Shown here piece by piece: positions 13,315 through 25,739 of a DNA stretch of 64,000 nt. The position numbers and the translations under genes were made by a program. How positions within the stretch are numbered: position 1 is the stretch's first letter; every line of letters begins with the position of its first letter. Under the pieces are notes generated by a model. That model saw only the letters and a program-made list of their open reading frames with translations, did not search any database and had not been told where the DNA came from. The DNA is from Lycocorax pyrrhopterus obiensis (lineage: Eukaryota > Chordata > Aves > Passeriformes > Paradisaeidae): assembly GCA_014706295.1 (NCBI GenBank), contig JACSVZ010000008.1, positions 14,038,159 through 14,102,158 on the forward strand, in the 5' to 3' direction.

Positions 13315-16220
13315 TTCATGGGGATTAGAGGTTAAACATAAACTTGATTACAAGCTATAAATGTGAGTAATTTGAAATGTTACTGGTTATTACAAAAATA
13401 TATGGTAATAATTTCCTCTTTAATGAAAGGGAGCATGTTTTTAGTGGTCCCTAGTTTCTTGTTGAGGCTTAGGAAAAGAGATCAGTGCATGATTAACAGC
13501 CACATTCTTATGATGGGTATCTGAAGCTAAGTGGCATAAATGAATACTCACTACCTATCTATGTCATAAAAATATAAAAACATCATTCTATCTGTAAATA
13601 AACATGGGGTTTGTAGTATGTATCCTTAGTTTGCAGTTGAAAATGTTCGTGGCCAACAGATGCAGATTTTACATACACACATATAGGGGAGAAGGGTAAT
13701 CCCTTACTTGCATTGAGGAAAAAATCATAAATCTGAAGAATATCTGCAACTATTAGTCCATAAGAATCTTTACAGTGTAGTGATATAATTACTTGCAGGA
13801 ACCCGGAATAAACTTCCTCTTTCAAGAAAAATCTCACATGGTAAAATGATTAACAAGGTAATTAAAACAAGGTAAATCTTAGACTTAAAGTTTACAGAGT
13901 TTGGGACTCAGATCACAGAACCAGGTTCAGAAACAGCATAAAAGTTCAAGAAGAAACAAAGTCTAGGTGTCTAAATATCTCAGTGTAAACACCTGAAAGA
14001 ACACACCAGCTACTGACTGACTGTGTCCTGTGGTGGCAGTGTAAACTGAAGAAATGATGTTGTACAGTGCCAGGCTGAGATTTCCAGAGCCATCTGGATT
14101 TTCAGAGATTATAGGAATGCTTTAAATAATTTAAAATGCTAAAAAGAACTAAGTCAAATGTGGGGCAGGGAAATAATATTTTACACTTACTCTAGTAAAT
14201 TAAACATGGGAAATAACCATAATCTATGCTAATGAAAGAGTTTAAACAGCCACTAGAACTCCTGAACAAGAGTGGGACAACGACCAGGGTAAGTAAACGT
14301 GGAAAGTTCTAAATCAAGAAGATGGGTCACCAATCTCAGATTAAAGGAAAATGATAAGATATTAATCCCATCCTGAAAACCTAAGAGCTAACTGAGGGGG
14401 AAAAAAAAAAGTCCCTGTTTGCCATCTCAATTGTTTGTGTTCTTTAGAATTTGATACAAAATTGAAGTTACTGAGGGAACTGCTGCTGGCATGTAGGGCT
14501 AGGAGGATCACAGGTTTTGTATGTATAAACATAAGCAATTAAAAGTATTTTATAGTCACAGGGAGAATGACGGATCAAAGCTATACAGTTTAAAGACTAG
14601 CATGCATGAAGAAAAAGCATTGCTTCTTAAACAGAAAAGGCTGTCTCCTCTAAAAAAGCAGCTTCCCTTAACCTGCAGCTTTGATGTGATAGCTCACTAT
14701 CACTTAGCTTCTAATCTGAGGGTCAATCACCCGTAGTTCAATTTGATATATTGCAACCCACAAAATACTAAAAAAGTATAGCATTTCCTTTTGGGAAAAC
14801 TGTATTATTCAAGAATAGTAGACAAATACAATTGAACAGTAAAAGAAAGAAACCAACTCAGTTCTGTTGATACACTTACATGGTTTCCTTCCTCATTAAG
14901 AGTCTCTCGCAACACTGAGAAACTCTCATACTAAAAATAAACCATTACTACAGTCACCTTCTCTTCCCAAAGCCCCAGTTTGGTTAATGTTGTATTAAAC
15001 TATATTTAATAATATTATAAGTGGTGCAGAATCCCTTCCAACAGGTGTATGAACCCCAGGAAAAAACATGGTTTCAATAACATTCTGCGTGGTTTTATTG
15101 AACATAGACTGGTGCTTTCTGCACTCGCAATTAAAATGTTCCAACACAGAGGGTTCAGCTCTATGTGTACCATACTAATAAACACTAAATAGTATTAAGT
15201 GTCCCATTTACAGGCCACCAACTTCACAGCTTCATTTCAGCAATAAAACTCAGCATTTTTATGTCATGATTATTATACAATAAAGACAGGAATTTCTCAT
15301 AATGCTATTTGTGCAGCTATGATACCATTTATACAGATTCTTAAACCTATCAAAAAACTACTTTAAATCACTGGAACTGCTGCTGGTTTCTGATCAGTTC
15401 AGAAATAATCACGCAATGAAACAGTGGGTGCTGGTTCTCATCCGCAGGAAAATGCTTCAAAACCACAAACCCTTCAACAGCATCTTCCAAACCTGCATGA
15501 AACTTCTAGCAAGCCCATGTACAAACACCTATAGGACATTTCAAAACCAGATACCAAGAATGAACACATCCAGCCAGCTCAGTCCTAGGTCACACCCACT
15601 CAGCCTGTCACACCCACTCCTCAGCACAGAGAGACACCCTTTAGTCTATCCAGCTCCTCTTTAGGACCCAACCAGTCAATATGTGCTATCTAACAAAAAG
15701 AAAGGAAGAAAAAATCCCAGTTGTGAACCCTTCCCTGAGGTTACTTCATGTCCTTTCAGCTAGCACAGCACACGGGACTAAGCATAAGTGGTTGCTCTGC
15801 CACTCTGAACTGGGTCAGTTGAGAATCTGTCAGCCTGGCAAATCAGAAGACACATGAGAACTCAAAAGCAGGTCTAGGAGACACAGAAGAGATAACGTGG
15901 GACAGGATAATAAAATGATAAAATTGACAGGACTGAGGAAGAAGTCCCCTCCTCTGTATAACAGACAGGCCTTTACTGAAGAGAGCTCCTGCCAGAAGGT
16001 CCATCACGCTGGAGGGTATTCCCCAAAAGACAGGCAGAGGTAGTAGGCTAACAATGCCAACCACCAAGCAAAAAAACAGCAATTATATACACTGATGCAC
16101 TACACTTCTGCCTTACTAGGCCTCCCTTCTTCACACAGCAAAGCAGAGATTCTGTGAGTTTACAATAAAGGTCCTACTGGCCTTAAAATCATCAATAACC
16201 ACAGGCAACATAGGAGACAG
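13315..16220. other. Non-coding sequence, no gene seen
   Basis: Ordinary AT-rich sequence up to about 15.4 kb, then slightly more GC-rich. A short direct repeat, 'gtcacacccactc', occurs at 15589-15601 and 15607-15619 (period 18). Open frames such as 13583-13837 (-) and 15416-15664 (+) have no recognisable product. No tRNA, CR1 or known RNA was seen. Confidence 0.55.
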
Positions 16221-16390
16221 CAGCATGCTCCCGTGGACAGAGCACAGGAGCAGAAGGTCGCAGGAAGACAACCTCGTTCTGTACGTCCCACTGACCTCTG
16301 TGTCCCGTCCTCTGCCCCCAGCACGCACATGCCTGCATCTCATCCGCACAGGGACTTGTCACAGCGCCGGGCTGGAACGCCCAGACTACT
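16221..16390. other. CpG-rich patch
   Basis: About ten CpG dinucleotides fall in 170 bases, for example in 'agcgccgggctggaacgccc'. CpG is otherwise rare in this window. Overlapping open frames exist on both strands (16131-16416 on -, 16225-16538 on +), but GC-rich sequence has fewer stops, so this is expected. A pyrimidine tract ending 'ctgcccccag' lies at its centre and could act as a splice acceptor on +. It may be an exon, a small CpG island or a regulatory site. Nothing in the translations is recognisable. Confidence 0.35.
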
Positions 16391-16813
16391 ATTGGCACCC
16401 TCTCCCTCTCCCTCACACACTAAGAGAAGTCTTTCCTTCATACAGAATTTTAACAGCCTCACTTTATACGGACAAATAACCTCAAATGAGATAAGGCAAA
16501 AAGCAAGCATGGAAGCACAGGCATTTAACTACATATGAATTTTGAGTTGAACATAGTTTTTCAGCACACTGTAATTTTGTAAATTATTTACTAATGATTG
16601 AGAGTTTTCTCCAGAAGAAATATGAATCTAGAATCAAAAATAAACCAAAGCTTCAGATACAGAATGTGAGATTTTATTAAAATAAGCCTTTAAAACTGTC
16701 ACAAGGTATGTTTTTTTCTAGTACTTCATGTAAATTAGAAACAAGAAAATACAAGTTAATATTGCCAAGAATATTTTCAGGTCTCATGAGATCAGGATTA
16801 TTCCCTTTTTTTT

Positions 16814-16861
16814 GGGGGGGGGGGAGGGGGAGGTGGGGAGAGAAGGGGTTGTATGGGAGGG
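16814..16861 (+). repeat. G-run tract with G-quadruplex potential
   Basis: Eleven consecutive G are followed by runs of five, four, four and three G separated by short loops. This exceeds the usual G3N1-7 x4 criterion for an intramolecular quadruplex on the + strand. An eight-T run precedes it directly. Such a tract is also a common site of sequencing and assembly error. Confidence 0.8.
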
Positions 16862-18059
16862 AAAGGATTAAGTGCACATGATGTACTTGAAATATAACCA
16901 CAGCATTTTAAAAGCTGAAAATAAAAGCTTTTAAGAGATACATTTTGGGGTCTGAAATGAGAATTGATACAGAAAGCTAACCTGGCATGATTTTAGGGGA
17001 TATATCTAAAAAGCCTAATCATTGATAATTCACAATTTGTGAGCCTGGTGGGATTTCATGCAGAGCACTAGCCTCACTAAGGTAATTGGTGCTATTGAAA
17101 CAACACTGGCTCAGCAGCATGCTGCTTTCTTCCTCGCCTCTGGGCACAGGAAGGATCAATATTTGTTAGGATTGCTTCTTGTTCCAACAATGTAAGATTT
17201 ACAATACTTGCTAGGATTCTCACTTTGTCTTCACACAACTCATCAGTGGAACCCAATTACTAACCTCAGACAAACAACATTAACATGAGCCTCTATGCTT
17301 CTTTATTGCCCTTCATCCAAGTCTCATTTCAGGGTCTTCAGGCAGTGCCACTATAACAGATACTACACTTTAAAGTGTGCTCCAAGGAATAAATTTTCAG
17401 TCTTTCATTACTCGTACCTTGATTTACTTCATATCATCTTGCCGCTATAGACAAAGATAACACACTGTAAATTACAGCCATCCTGTCTTGTAGTTTCAGA
17501 GGTAGGGGGAAGGCAGGGAGTGATGCTTTTGCACTACAATTAGCACTGGGCACCAGAGCTTCATTGCTATCATCACTAGTGTCTGAAACTTGTTTTATCA
17601 AAGATGCAAAGCCATTATTTCATATAAACTCATTTCCTAAATTGCTTTATATTTATTTCGCGCTCTGATAAATGAGAAACTCTACGGTAAGAGAAAAATA
17701 CATATTTTTATGTTGTTTATTGCATTAACTTAGGATACATAATCTCATTTAACTTTACTCATGGGGCTATTTCTGCAAATTTTTCAGTCCTGATGTCTTA
17801 ATAACACAGTGGCCTCTGATGGTTTGCTGTTCATTATGTTCTACTTCAAGCTCAACACACAAAAGCAAACCCCCAATCTGGACAATTCTGTTCCAAATGT
17901 TTCAACTATTAGTGCACAGTCGGCAATAGAAGGCTTGGAAAACAGTCATTGGAAAAATTCCTTCAAGTTAGCTGTTGCAGTACCCCCTTATTTGTCCTAC
18001 AATTTCCTCCATCCTCCATCCTATTCCAGTGGCTGATAACTAAGAACATTAGTTTTATG

Positions 18060-18300
18060 CGACTTGTCAAGCTCAAATGAAAAGAGAGCTAACTTTAATG
18101 ACACTGCAATTAATCGCCCCAATAGACAGACAGCTAAAAGACAAGATATTGACTTCATTAAGGATAATGTATTATGTCATTAAGTTGGTAGGGTCACCTT
18201 GTGTATCATATATGCTTGCTAATATATTGGCATTTTCCTCAAATAAGATAAATTCAGATATGAGTGATAAAGCTGATTAGAAAATGTTTAATCTAAAGAG
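18060..18300. promoter_or_regulatory. Candidate regulatory block (AT-rich, homeodomain-type sites)
   Basis: Unique sequence with repeated TAAT-core motifs: 'ctttaatgacactgcaatta', 'gacttcattaaggataatg' and 'tgtcattaagttgg'. It is free of simple repeats. This density of homeodomain-type cores resembles developmental enhancers in gene deserts, but such cores are common by chance in AT-rich DNA. Conservation against other birds or mammals would decide. No open frame of note. Confidence 0.2.
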
Positions 18301-19599
18301 GCTAGTTTCCTTATATTCCACTTTGCAGCCCCAGGTATAAGTGGACTAGTAAAAACCCATTACAGATCCAGGTTTACCTCAAATAACAGGTCCTAGCAAT
18401 TTACAGCCTTTCTGGGTTTGTTTTTGGGTGAGGTTTTTTTGTGTGTCTTTTTTTCTACCCTTGAGCTGAGGTATTATTTGTGTAGATTGCATTTCAGATT
18501 TGTTTTTAAATGTATAATTGTCTGCAGTACATTTAAGGTTAAAATGACCACTGCATACTAAATTAGTACTTGTGCGTGAGGGCTTAACCCTTTACAAGTC
18601 AGGAGTTAAAAATGAGTTTAATTTGAGAGATGTACTACAATAATTAAATATTATAAAACTAATCATTCCTTCTAATTATAGAAACTATACTTTTTAGCCC
18701 CATCTGAAGGCAGTTTTTTGGGGGGGAAATTATGTTGGGTTTTTTTTTTTTAATTAATATCATAGAGTCTTGCAAAAATGCATCTGAAAGCAATTTGTGA
18801 CACTTAATACTACACAAATAAAATAGGTTTTGATATTCACTGCCTTCCTACTCATTTCCATAAGACGCGCTGGGTAGGCATGTTTCTCTCACCAGCACCG
18901 TGTTCTCAGGTTTTCAGATAAACAGAGAGCTGCTCATTTCATTACACTAGTAACTATCTGCATATTGCAATTTTGTAAATTACTTAATAACATAATTAAA
19001 CCTAATGCACTAGAAGAAAACTGTTTTATACACATGGTCTGCTCATTCCACTAACTGTTTCAATAAACTGAAAAACAAAAATAAGCAGGGCACTGTTTAT
19101 TTTAAAACCTCATCACTACAAGATTTTGCTATTCTGTTCAGATTTACATTTAGCAAAGACTTCTCCGATGCCTTATTCAAATTTGACCTAACACTCCATC
19201 TACATCTTTTATAATCTTATTTACTATCATACTGGAATGATTTTTTTAAAACAAGTTTCATTCTATGCATAAGACTGGGGCGAAGAAATCAACAGATTTG
19301 CTTTATTCACTGAGCAGCAAAGTGATATTTTAAAAGGAACATGATTGTTTGCCTGTTGCTATTAATTTATTTCAGCAGTTCCTCAAGGAAAAAAAAAATA
19401 TGCTCTGGAGGAGAACAGTCTGTTAATGATCAGTTTGACTCAACACTACTATAGGCAACACATATGACCACCTTGAAAAGAACAAACACTAATTAGCATC
19501 ACCTACAATTCCTGTTTCCAAACCATATTTTTTAACCTGTACACCCAATCTTTTCCAATATTTCCATTAAGGCTGTCAAAAGCAGAAGTTTGGGAACCT

Positions 19600-19760
19600 T
19601 TGCTTGTGACCTTGGCATTTCTTCTCAGGCTTAACGTATTGGCATTTTTTCCTCTGACTGCATCGCTTCTCATTTGTCATGATTATTGTTGAATTTTTCA
19701 ACTGTCATTCCCGAACGTAAATCAATGGTTGTCGACTTCCCCTTTGTCATATCTGCACTG
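19600..19760. promoter_or_regulatory. Candidate conserved non-coding block
   Basis: The stretch around 19660-19745 retains several CpGs ('gcatcgcttc', 'cccgaacgtaaatc', 'ggttgtcgac') in an AT-rich setting. It also has SOX-type 'attgttg' and a short perfect inverted repeat 'gttgaatttttcaac'. Retained CpGs outside any repeat can indicate constraint. This is a pattern-based guess without an alignment. Confidence 0.2.
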
Positions 19761-19931
19761 CCAACAGCCTTTCCCTTCTAAATGAGGCTTCCTCCCTTTC
19801 CATCCATTAAAAAAGGCCTGTCTTTTGGAGAAGTCAATCCTTTGTTAGGTCACTCCATTTATCATTCTTCCAGTCAGTACCTGACATACTTATTCAGCCA
19901 GGTCTTCAACCACACAATCATTGTTCATTTT

Positions 19932-19968
19932 GGGAGGTGGGGGAGAAGGAGAGAGAAAGAGAAGGGGG
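19932..19968 (+). repeat. Purine (G/A) tract
   Basis: Thirty-seven bases that are all purine except one T, with runs of five G at both ends and GA repeats between. The tract could adopt triplex (H-DNA) or G-rich structures. The overlapping open frame on + is a by-product of the biased composition. Confidence 0.75.
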
Positions 19969-21192
19969 CACTTTATTTATGCATGGTGTTTTTTGCTATT
20001 TATCTTGACCAGTTTTATATTTTTCAATGCCCTTGTATCTTTAGGGGTCCTTGCTTGCTTGAAGGAAACACCAAATTCAGTAGAATAAAACACCCCATAC
20101 CTACAGGGGGAAGGGGAAGAGAATGCCAAGAAAACATTTGGCTGTATTAATAAGAGAAACTAGATGAGCAAGAAGAATCTAACATAACAAATTCAGTTTT
20201 GTTACAAAGGGGGTCTAAAGAAAATAAAAATCACTTCTATGTTAAAAAAAACCCCAAACACCTGGAACAGACATAGTAATGGATGGCATGACCTTTTTGA
20301 CAAGGTTTTAGACATAAAATTATATTACATAAAAACAGTATCTAAGCAGAATATTGGATCATAGCGAGTTACAGAAGCCTTCAGGACATGACTTGCTCAG
20401 TAAAGAAAAGGAAGTTAGTATCTGTAATTTATGCAGCTACAGTCATGTTTGGTTGAGCAAATTCCCAGGGCTTTGATCTCCTCTACTAATATTTCAAACA
20501 GACCTTCAAATTACATTATTAAGGTGTTTCTATCATTACTGGATATCAGGTAGAAACGCCTAAAGTTTGTAAGAGCTACTGACAAAAGCAACTAGCTTTT
20601 CCTCCATGCTATCTTCTTCTTCTTGTTGTTGCCTGTCCCAGACCAGAGATGAGTCAGTATCTAATACTAGTCGGGCACGCCTGCCTCCAGCTCTTTAAGG
20701 GGATGGCAAGAGAGGAAATCTCTACACCAAATTTCTAAGCAATACCCTTCACTACAGTAAACTAGTCCAGGCGTCCTATGTCAAAACTGCTTCAATTATT
20801 AAAGCACTGCCCCCTGTCATGTGTACATCCAGCCCTTTCCTACTAAATAGCACAAATGGGAAAACAGAGCATTGTTGTCATGCAAGGGCGATTTCTCCCA
20901 GAAATTAAAATGGAAAGATGCAAGCTCCTACTACTGTTCCTTCTCAGCATGACAGAATGCTTTTATACCAGCTCACATACCTAAATTCGAGCAAAACCCT
21001 AAGCGTGAATAATTAGCAAGAGAAACACAGGCTGGAGAAACCTAGACTGCACGTACAACTGATACAGGCTCAAGCACTGTACAGGCCTCATTTCCTTAAC
21101 ATCCAGTATATTTGTTAACCTGATCCTTTACACCAGCTAGAAACACACAGTTTAGATATATCTTCTCTCATAATTAATAAAACAAAGGAAAT

Positions 21193-21224
21193 ATTCTAAT
21201 ACGTGAAAATTCTAATAGGTGAAA
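21193..21224. repeat. 16-bp tandem duplication
   Basis: 'attctaatacgtgaaa' is followed directly by 'attctaataggtgaaa', differing at a single position. A simple local tandem duplication with no evident function. Confidence 0.8.
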
Positions 21225-21498
21225 AGCTAAATTTAGACAAACTAAGCAGTAGCTATTCTGTTCTAAGATCTTACTAAGAGAAGGAACTCTGCTGAAAAAC
21301 CTTCAAAATTTTGCTGCCTTCTAGATCACCATAAGGGGGACTTCTCTTGATAGTGTCTGGCTCCCTACCAAAACCATAAAAGACACAAAAATCAAGTTAA
21401 CATGTCTATTGCTGCAGTATCACATGCTGCTGTTTTCTGCATGTTTTCTCTACAAAGATTGATATATTTAATCCCCACAATAATGACACACATACGCA

Positions 21499-21522
21499 AA
21501 TATATATATAAATATATATATA
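21499..21522. repeat. AT dinucleotide microsatellite
   Basis: Alternating A/T over 24 bases with a single AA interruption near the middle. Likely polymorphic in length. Confidence 0.85.
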
Positions 21523-22260
21523 ACTGGACACCAAAAGTAAAATACATATAAACTTTGGAAGTGAGAGAAAAGAGGTCTTTGAGATGCACGATTTAAATTC
21601 CTTCATGTGTCACATATCTTAATTTGACCTAGAGTCATTCAAATGGAAGCTTGATCTTCTACTTCCTATTTGCAAGCAATTACATACCCCATAGGGTATT
21701 ACAGAAATAAATTTTTCAAAATTATTTTGATGAAATTCATATGAGGATCTTGGGTGGGCAGATCAGCAGTAAAGCATAATGAAATGGAAGGTCAAGGCAT
21801 TTTGAACACTAGAAAATTGATTCCTTACTTGCTAGGAGTTACCTGTTCCAAGGTGTAAGTTTTACTTTCTCAATGGAATTTATATAGAAGAAAGACTTTT
21901 GCCTAGAAATAAGCAATATTCTCACACAGGATAACAACAAATATGCAACATTTCTATCAAAATTATGTACATCATCATCTCTCAGAGTCCAGTTTACCAC
22001 CAATTTCTGCATTCAAGTCTTTTAGCTGAACACATAAGTAGCTGAGTACTTCAGGACATGCTGCTTAATAATACTCTAACTCCATATAAAACCAGTATCA
22101 TGAGACAAATGAGATCCCTTTTGGTTGGAGGTATTTAATTACACAAGATAATCCAGTATTTGTTCCCCTTTCTTTTAGGCCCCACACATTCATGCTTGAC
22201 CTTGCTGCAGAGAGGCAAAACTGATTTTCCCGCTGCTGTATTTTAAAACTTTACAAGGAG

Positions 22261-22313
22261 AATCATACAATCACAGAACCATTTGGGTTGGAGAAGACCT
22301 CTAAGATCATTGA
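22261..22313 (-). mobile_element. CR1 LINE 3'-end fragment, reverse strand
   Basis: The stretch 'tcacagaaccatttgggttg' followed by 'gagaagacctctaagatcat' is the reverse complement of the extreme 3' end of a chicken-type CR1 LINE. In CR1 this region ends with a '...gatgatctnnnaggtc...ccaaccc' motif and imperfect octamers. Only about 50 bases remain. It abuts a second CR1 fragment of opposite orientation at 22317. The internal text differs between the two, so they represent different subfamilies or independent insertions rather than one simple hairpin. Confidence 0.8.
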
Positions 22314-22316
22314 CTA

Positions 22317-22506
22317 ATGGTTGGGCACTGGAACAGGCTCCCCAGGGAAGTGGTCATGGCACCAAGCCTGACAGAGTTCAAGTATTTGGACAATGCTCTC
22401 AGGCACGTGGTGGGATTTTTGGGGCTGTCGTGTGCCAGGGCCAGGAGTTGGACTTGATGATGCTTGTGAGTCCCTTCCAACTCAGCATATTCTGTGATTC
22501 CGTGAA
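22317..22506 (+). mobile_element. CR1 LINE 3'-UTR fragment, forward strand
   Basis: Contains 'ggcactggaacaggctcccc', 'agtggtcatggcaccaagcc' and 'ggccaggagttggacttgat', and ends 'cccttccaactcagcatatt' plus 'ctgtgattccgtga'. These are landmarks of the CR1 3' untranslated region through its octamer end, in order. About 190 bases are kept and the reverse-transcriptase part is absent, as expected from the usual 5' truncation of LINE insertions. The open frames on both strands here (22283-22549 and 22307-22534) are repeat-derived and should not be called genes. Confidence 0.9.
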
Positions 22507-23217
22507 CTTTCAAAGCCAATTTCCAAGTTACCAAAGTACAGACATCTAAATGCTAACATTTAGATTTCTCATTAAATCCATTTTATTATACAGCTAACTA
22601 CTAGCATTATATATGGTGCTCCAAACTTGAGATGAGAACTAATTTGATTTATTATTCTTTTCAATCCCCTTATACCTTGCTTAGTAAGACATTTTATTCA
22701 GGTACTTCTGAGGTAACAAGGACAAATGCTCTGCTACTATATGTCATAGAAGCTTTATTTATTTATTTAAGCTGTATATGGTAAAGGGTCATTTCCTTGT
22801 GGAAGAATAAAATACAGCTGATACTGTTTTAAATCATATCATGTAATCCCATTCTTGTCCAAGCAATGGATTTACAGATAACAGCAGCAATCTTCCTAAA
22901 GTTTAAAAAACCAGTGACCCTTCTGGAACCACAAAGCAACACAAAGAGGTGTTATTTGCAAACCAAAAGAGCTATTAATACACAAAAACACTATATTGCA
23001 AGCAACAGTGCAGATTTTTTGAATGTCTAAGGAGTAAGGAAAAACAAGCAGAGGTTATAGGTCTAACATCACAGGTTTGTGCTTAGCAAACAGAGCACAT
23101 TCTATTGCATTCATTCCCTGCTAGCTAGGACTTTTACGGACTAAAGAAGGAGAGAAAGAAAGTATCTTACTTGGCAAGCAAATTATGCCATTCATACTCT
23201 GAAGGAATGTTGTGGCA

Positions 23218-23259
23218 TTTTTTTTTTTGTTCGGTTTGGGGTTTTGGGGTTTTTTTTTC
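23218..23259 (-). repeat. T-tract/GGGG repeat (inverse of the A/CCCC motif)
   Basis: A T10 run, then 'gttcggtttggggttttggg' and a T9 run. Read on the opposite strand this is the same A-tract/CCCC pattern found at six other places in the window on +. Confidence 0.7.
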
Positions 23260-25739
23260 TCATTTTGTCCAAGTAGAGAGTTCTATCCTTCAGGCATTTG
23301 CTTAGACTACATATATGTATTTAAATGTGCTCATATGTAGTGGCAACAAACACTATAGGAAAATTGCCTGGATAAAAAACCCACAATCTGTAACATCACC
23401 ACCCATTTAGAAGCTTATAAAATACCTAGACATAAAAGGTATGGATTACTGCAATTTCCTCATTTATTTAGTTTTGCAATTTTACAATAGATGCTAATGA
23501 GAGAAGGGAGAAGTGAACATTCTTACTTGATTTTTTTCATTAAATATTTTTAAATTGCACTCATAAAGAAAGAAAATGTCCTTTCCTTTAGGTCCAGTAT
23601 GGAGAATCCTTGAAAGCTGGGCCACCATATATCCCCCAAAGCAAATACATTCAATGCTTAACACATAAAAGATAGTAATGAATATGTTGATTCTCAAATG
23701 CAAACAATGTTGTCTTTCAATACAGTATTTTAAAATATGTTTAAAATGCCTAGCAACACTCTAGATTTTTCCATTGTGCTAATATATTCTCAATTTTCTG
23801 CTATTGTTTCAACAAAGAACTAGTAACATAATGCTTGTAACATTTTAACTGGGGGGCTTCTGCTTCAGGATGCAAAAAATTTTCAGACACGTGACATTCA
23901 ACAAAAGAAGCAAGTGCGCTAAGGGAGCAAGCAATTATATGGGGATTTAATCTGTGTATTATAATCATGACATAATTGTTTCCCATTAATTAGATATGTG
24001 TTTGTAGATAGAAAATGAATTCTCCAATTCAACACAGTGCAACAGAAATAAAACATGAAAGATTATATGGACAGACATATTAAAAAGTCTGTATTTTAAT
24101 TAGACTTTTGTTATAAATGACATTTGACCCAAAATCTAGAAGTCCTTTTGATCAAAAACTATGACCTTGTTTCCTTTTCTATTTCACAAGGGAACTGCTA
24201 ACTTGCGTTTTATTTCCAAACAGCCTTAGTAGCAAGCAGAACAAATTCTGTGAAGCTACACCCAGAAACTTAATTGCATTTTACAACTTCTGTCATAATT
24301 ATAAACTGAGTCAAATCCTGAAAAGTACTGAAATCTACCTAACAATATTTCCTTGCAGCTTCCATTTCACTCAGTGTGTTCCAACTTGTGTTCCAGAACT
24401 TCTTTAACATGTGATGTGCATTTTTTGAATGCTGGTGCACGAGCTGTACCTTGCTTTTTACTTGCATTTTTCTGCTGGACATTATTTCTTCAGTTACATT
24501 AAAGCAACCCACTGAAAATTATAGTATGAACTGTGTTTCTAATGCCTTTCTCATACAGCAGCTATGAAGCACAGCACCTTTTAATGCATTATCCAATATC
24601 AAATATATATATAACCATTTACATAAAGATTTTTTAAAAAATTAATATTTCACTCTTTTCCCCATTTCTTCTTAAAAGATATTTGTAACAGACTATAACA
24701 AGAAACTGTATTTAAAAATTACTGATTTTATTTTTAAAACCTGTACTGACAGTTATTCAGGGTTTTTCTCTACAACCTTTAAAATATAAATAAATTTCCC
24801 AGATTTGTGGAAAACCTTTAAAATCTATGAGTGCTGCAATTTGTGTGGCACTGCATTAGTACCAGGTATAAATCGCAATGATGTATAGCCAAATGAATCT
24901 CAACATTTAAAAAATTTCAAGGAAAACTGTTTGGTTAGGCTGATAATCAGATTTATAAGCCAATACCTTATAAATGGCTAAAAAGAGACCTCTGAGACAA
25001 TTACTTTTGGTTGAAACACGAAGTTCTTCCAATGCTTACAGGGACAAAGCTGCTTCTGTAACAAAACCATTTCTGCCTCTCAGAGAAGCAATGGGCAAGT
25101 ACAGTTACACAAGAGGGAAGTGAAGGGAAGGTCACAGGGCTGTGTGGTACATTTAAAAATGCCAGAAATAGATGCTGATCATCTTGTATTTCTTTTTCAA
25201 AAAAGCCTCTAATCAGTGCTAAATTTCTTAGACAGTTTGCTTTCTTGCTGCACCTAGAAATGTGTCATTTGTCTATTAAAAAACATAACAGCTCACCACC
25301 CCTCCTCACTGGCTTTCATTGGCCTCTCTTTTTTTCCCGTTTAATGTCTCTAACTTCATGCCATGTTCTTTTCCTCTTTCAGCACGGCTGAGCAAGGCTG
25401 ACAGGCGGATTCCTTTGCTTTTCAGGGTATTAAAGCCACTTTCCCGCTCTGACAGCCTGTTCTACTCTGCCACCTTATAGCTCTGGCTTCACACTTCTCT
25501 GGGCAGCCACTGCTTCTTGACAGACCACTGTCACTTCCCATCATCCTCTCTGTATATCCTGTTCTCTCCCCCTCAGCACGCATCCCGACTTTCCAACCAA
25601 TGCAATTATTTTTTTTGACAAGCCATCCATCAGCTTTAACTTTAAAAGCACTTTCCGCTGATATCCATTGTTAAATCCCTTGCTTTTTATGGAGCTTGCA
25701 TGAGAGAATATGATATCAGACATTCAAACTACCAAACCA

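Larger units (their letters stand above)
16862..22260. other. Non-coding AT-rich sequence, no gene seen
   Basis: No recognisable gene. There are T-rich/G-run mixtures at about 18415-18455 and 18715-18760, a purine tract at 19932-19968, an AT microsatellite at 21499-21522 and a 16-bp tandem duplication at 21193-21224. The open frame 19782-20150 on + (122 codons) spans the purine tract and has no recognisable domain. Three sub-blocks (17550-17770, 18060-18300, 19600-19760) contain clustered homeodomain- or SOX-like sites in unique sequence and are possible regulatory DNA. Confidence 0.55.
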
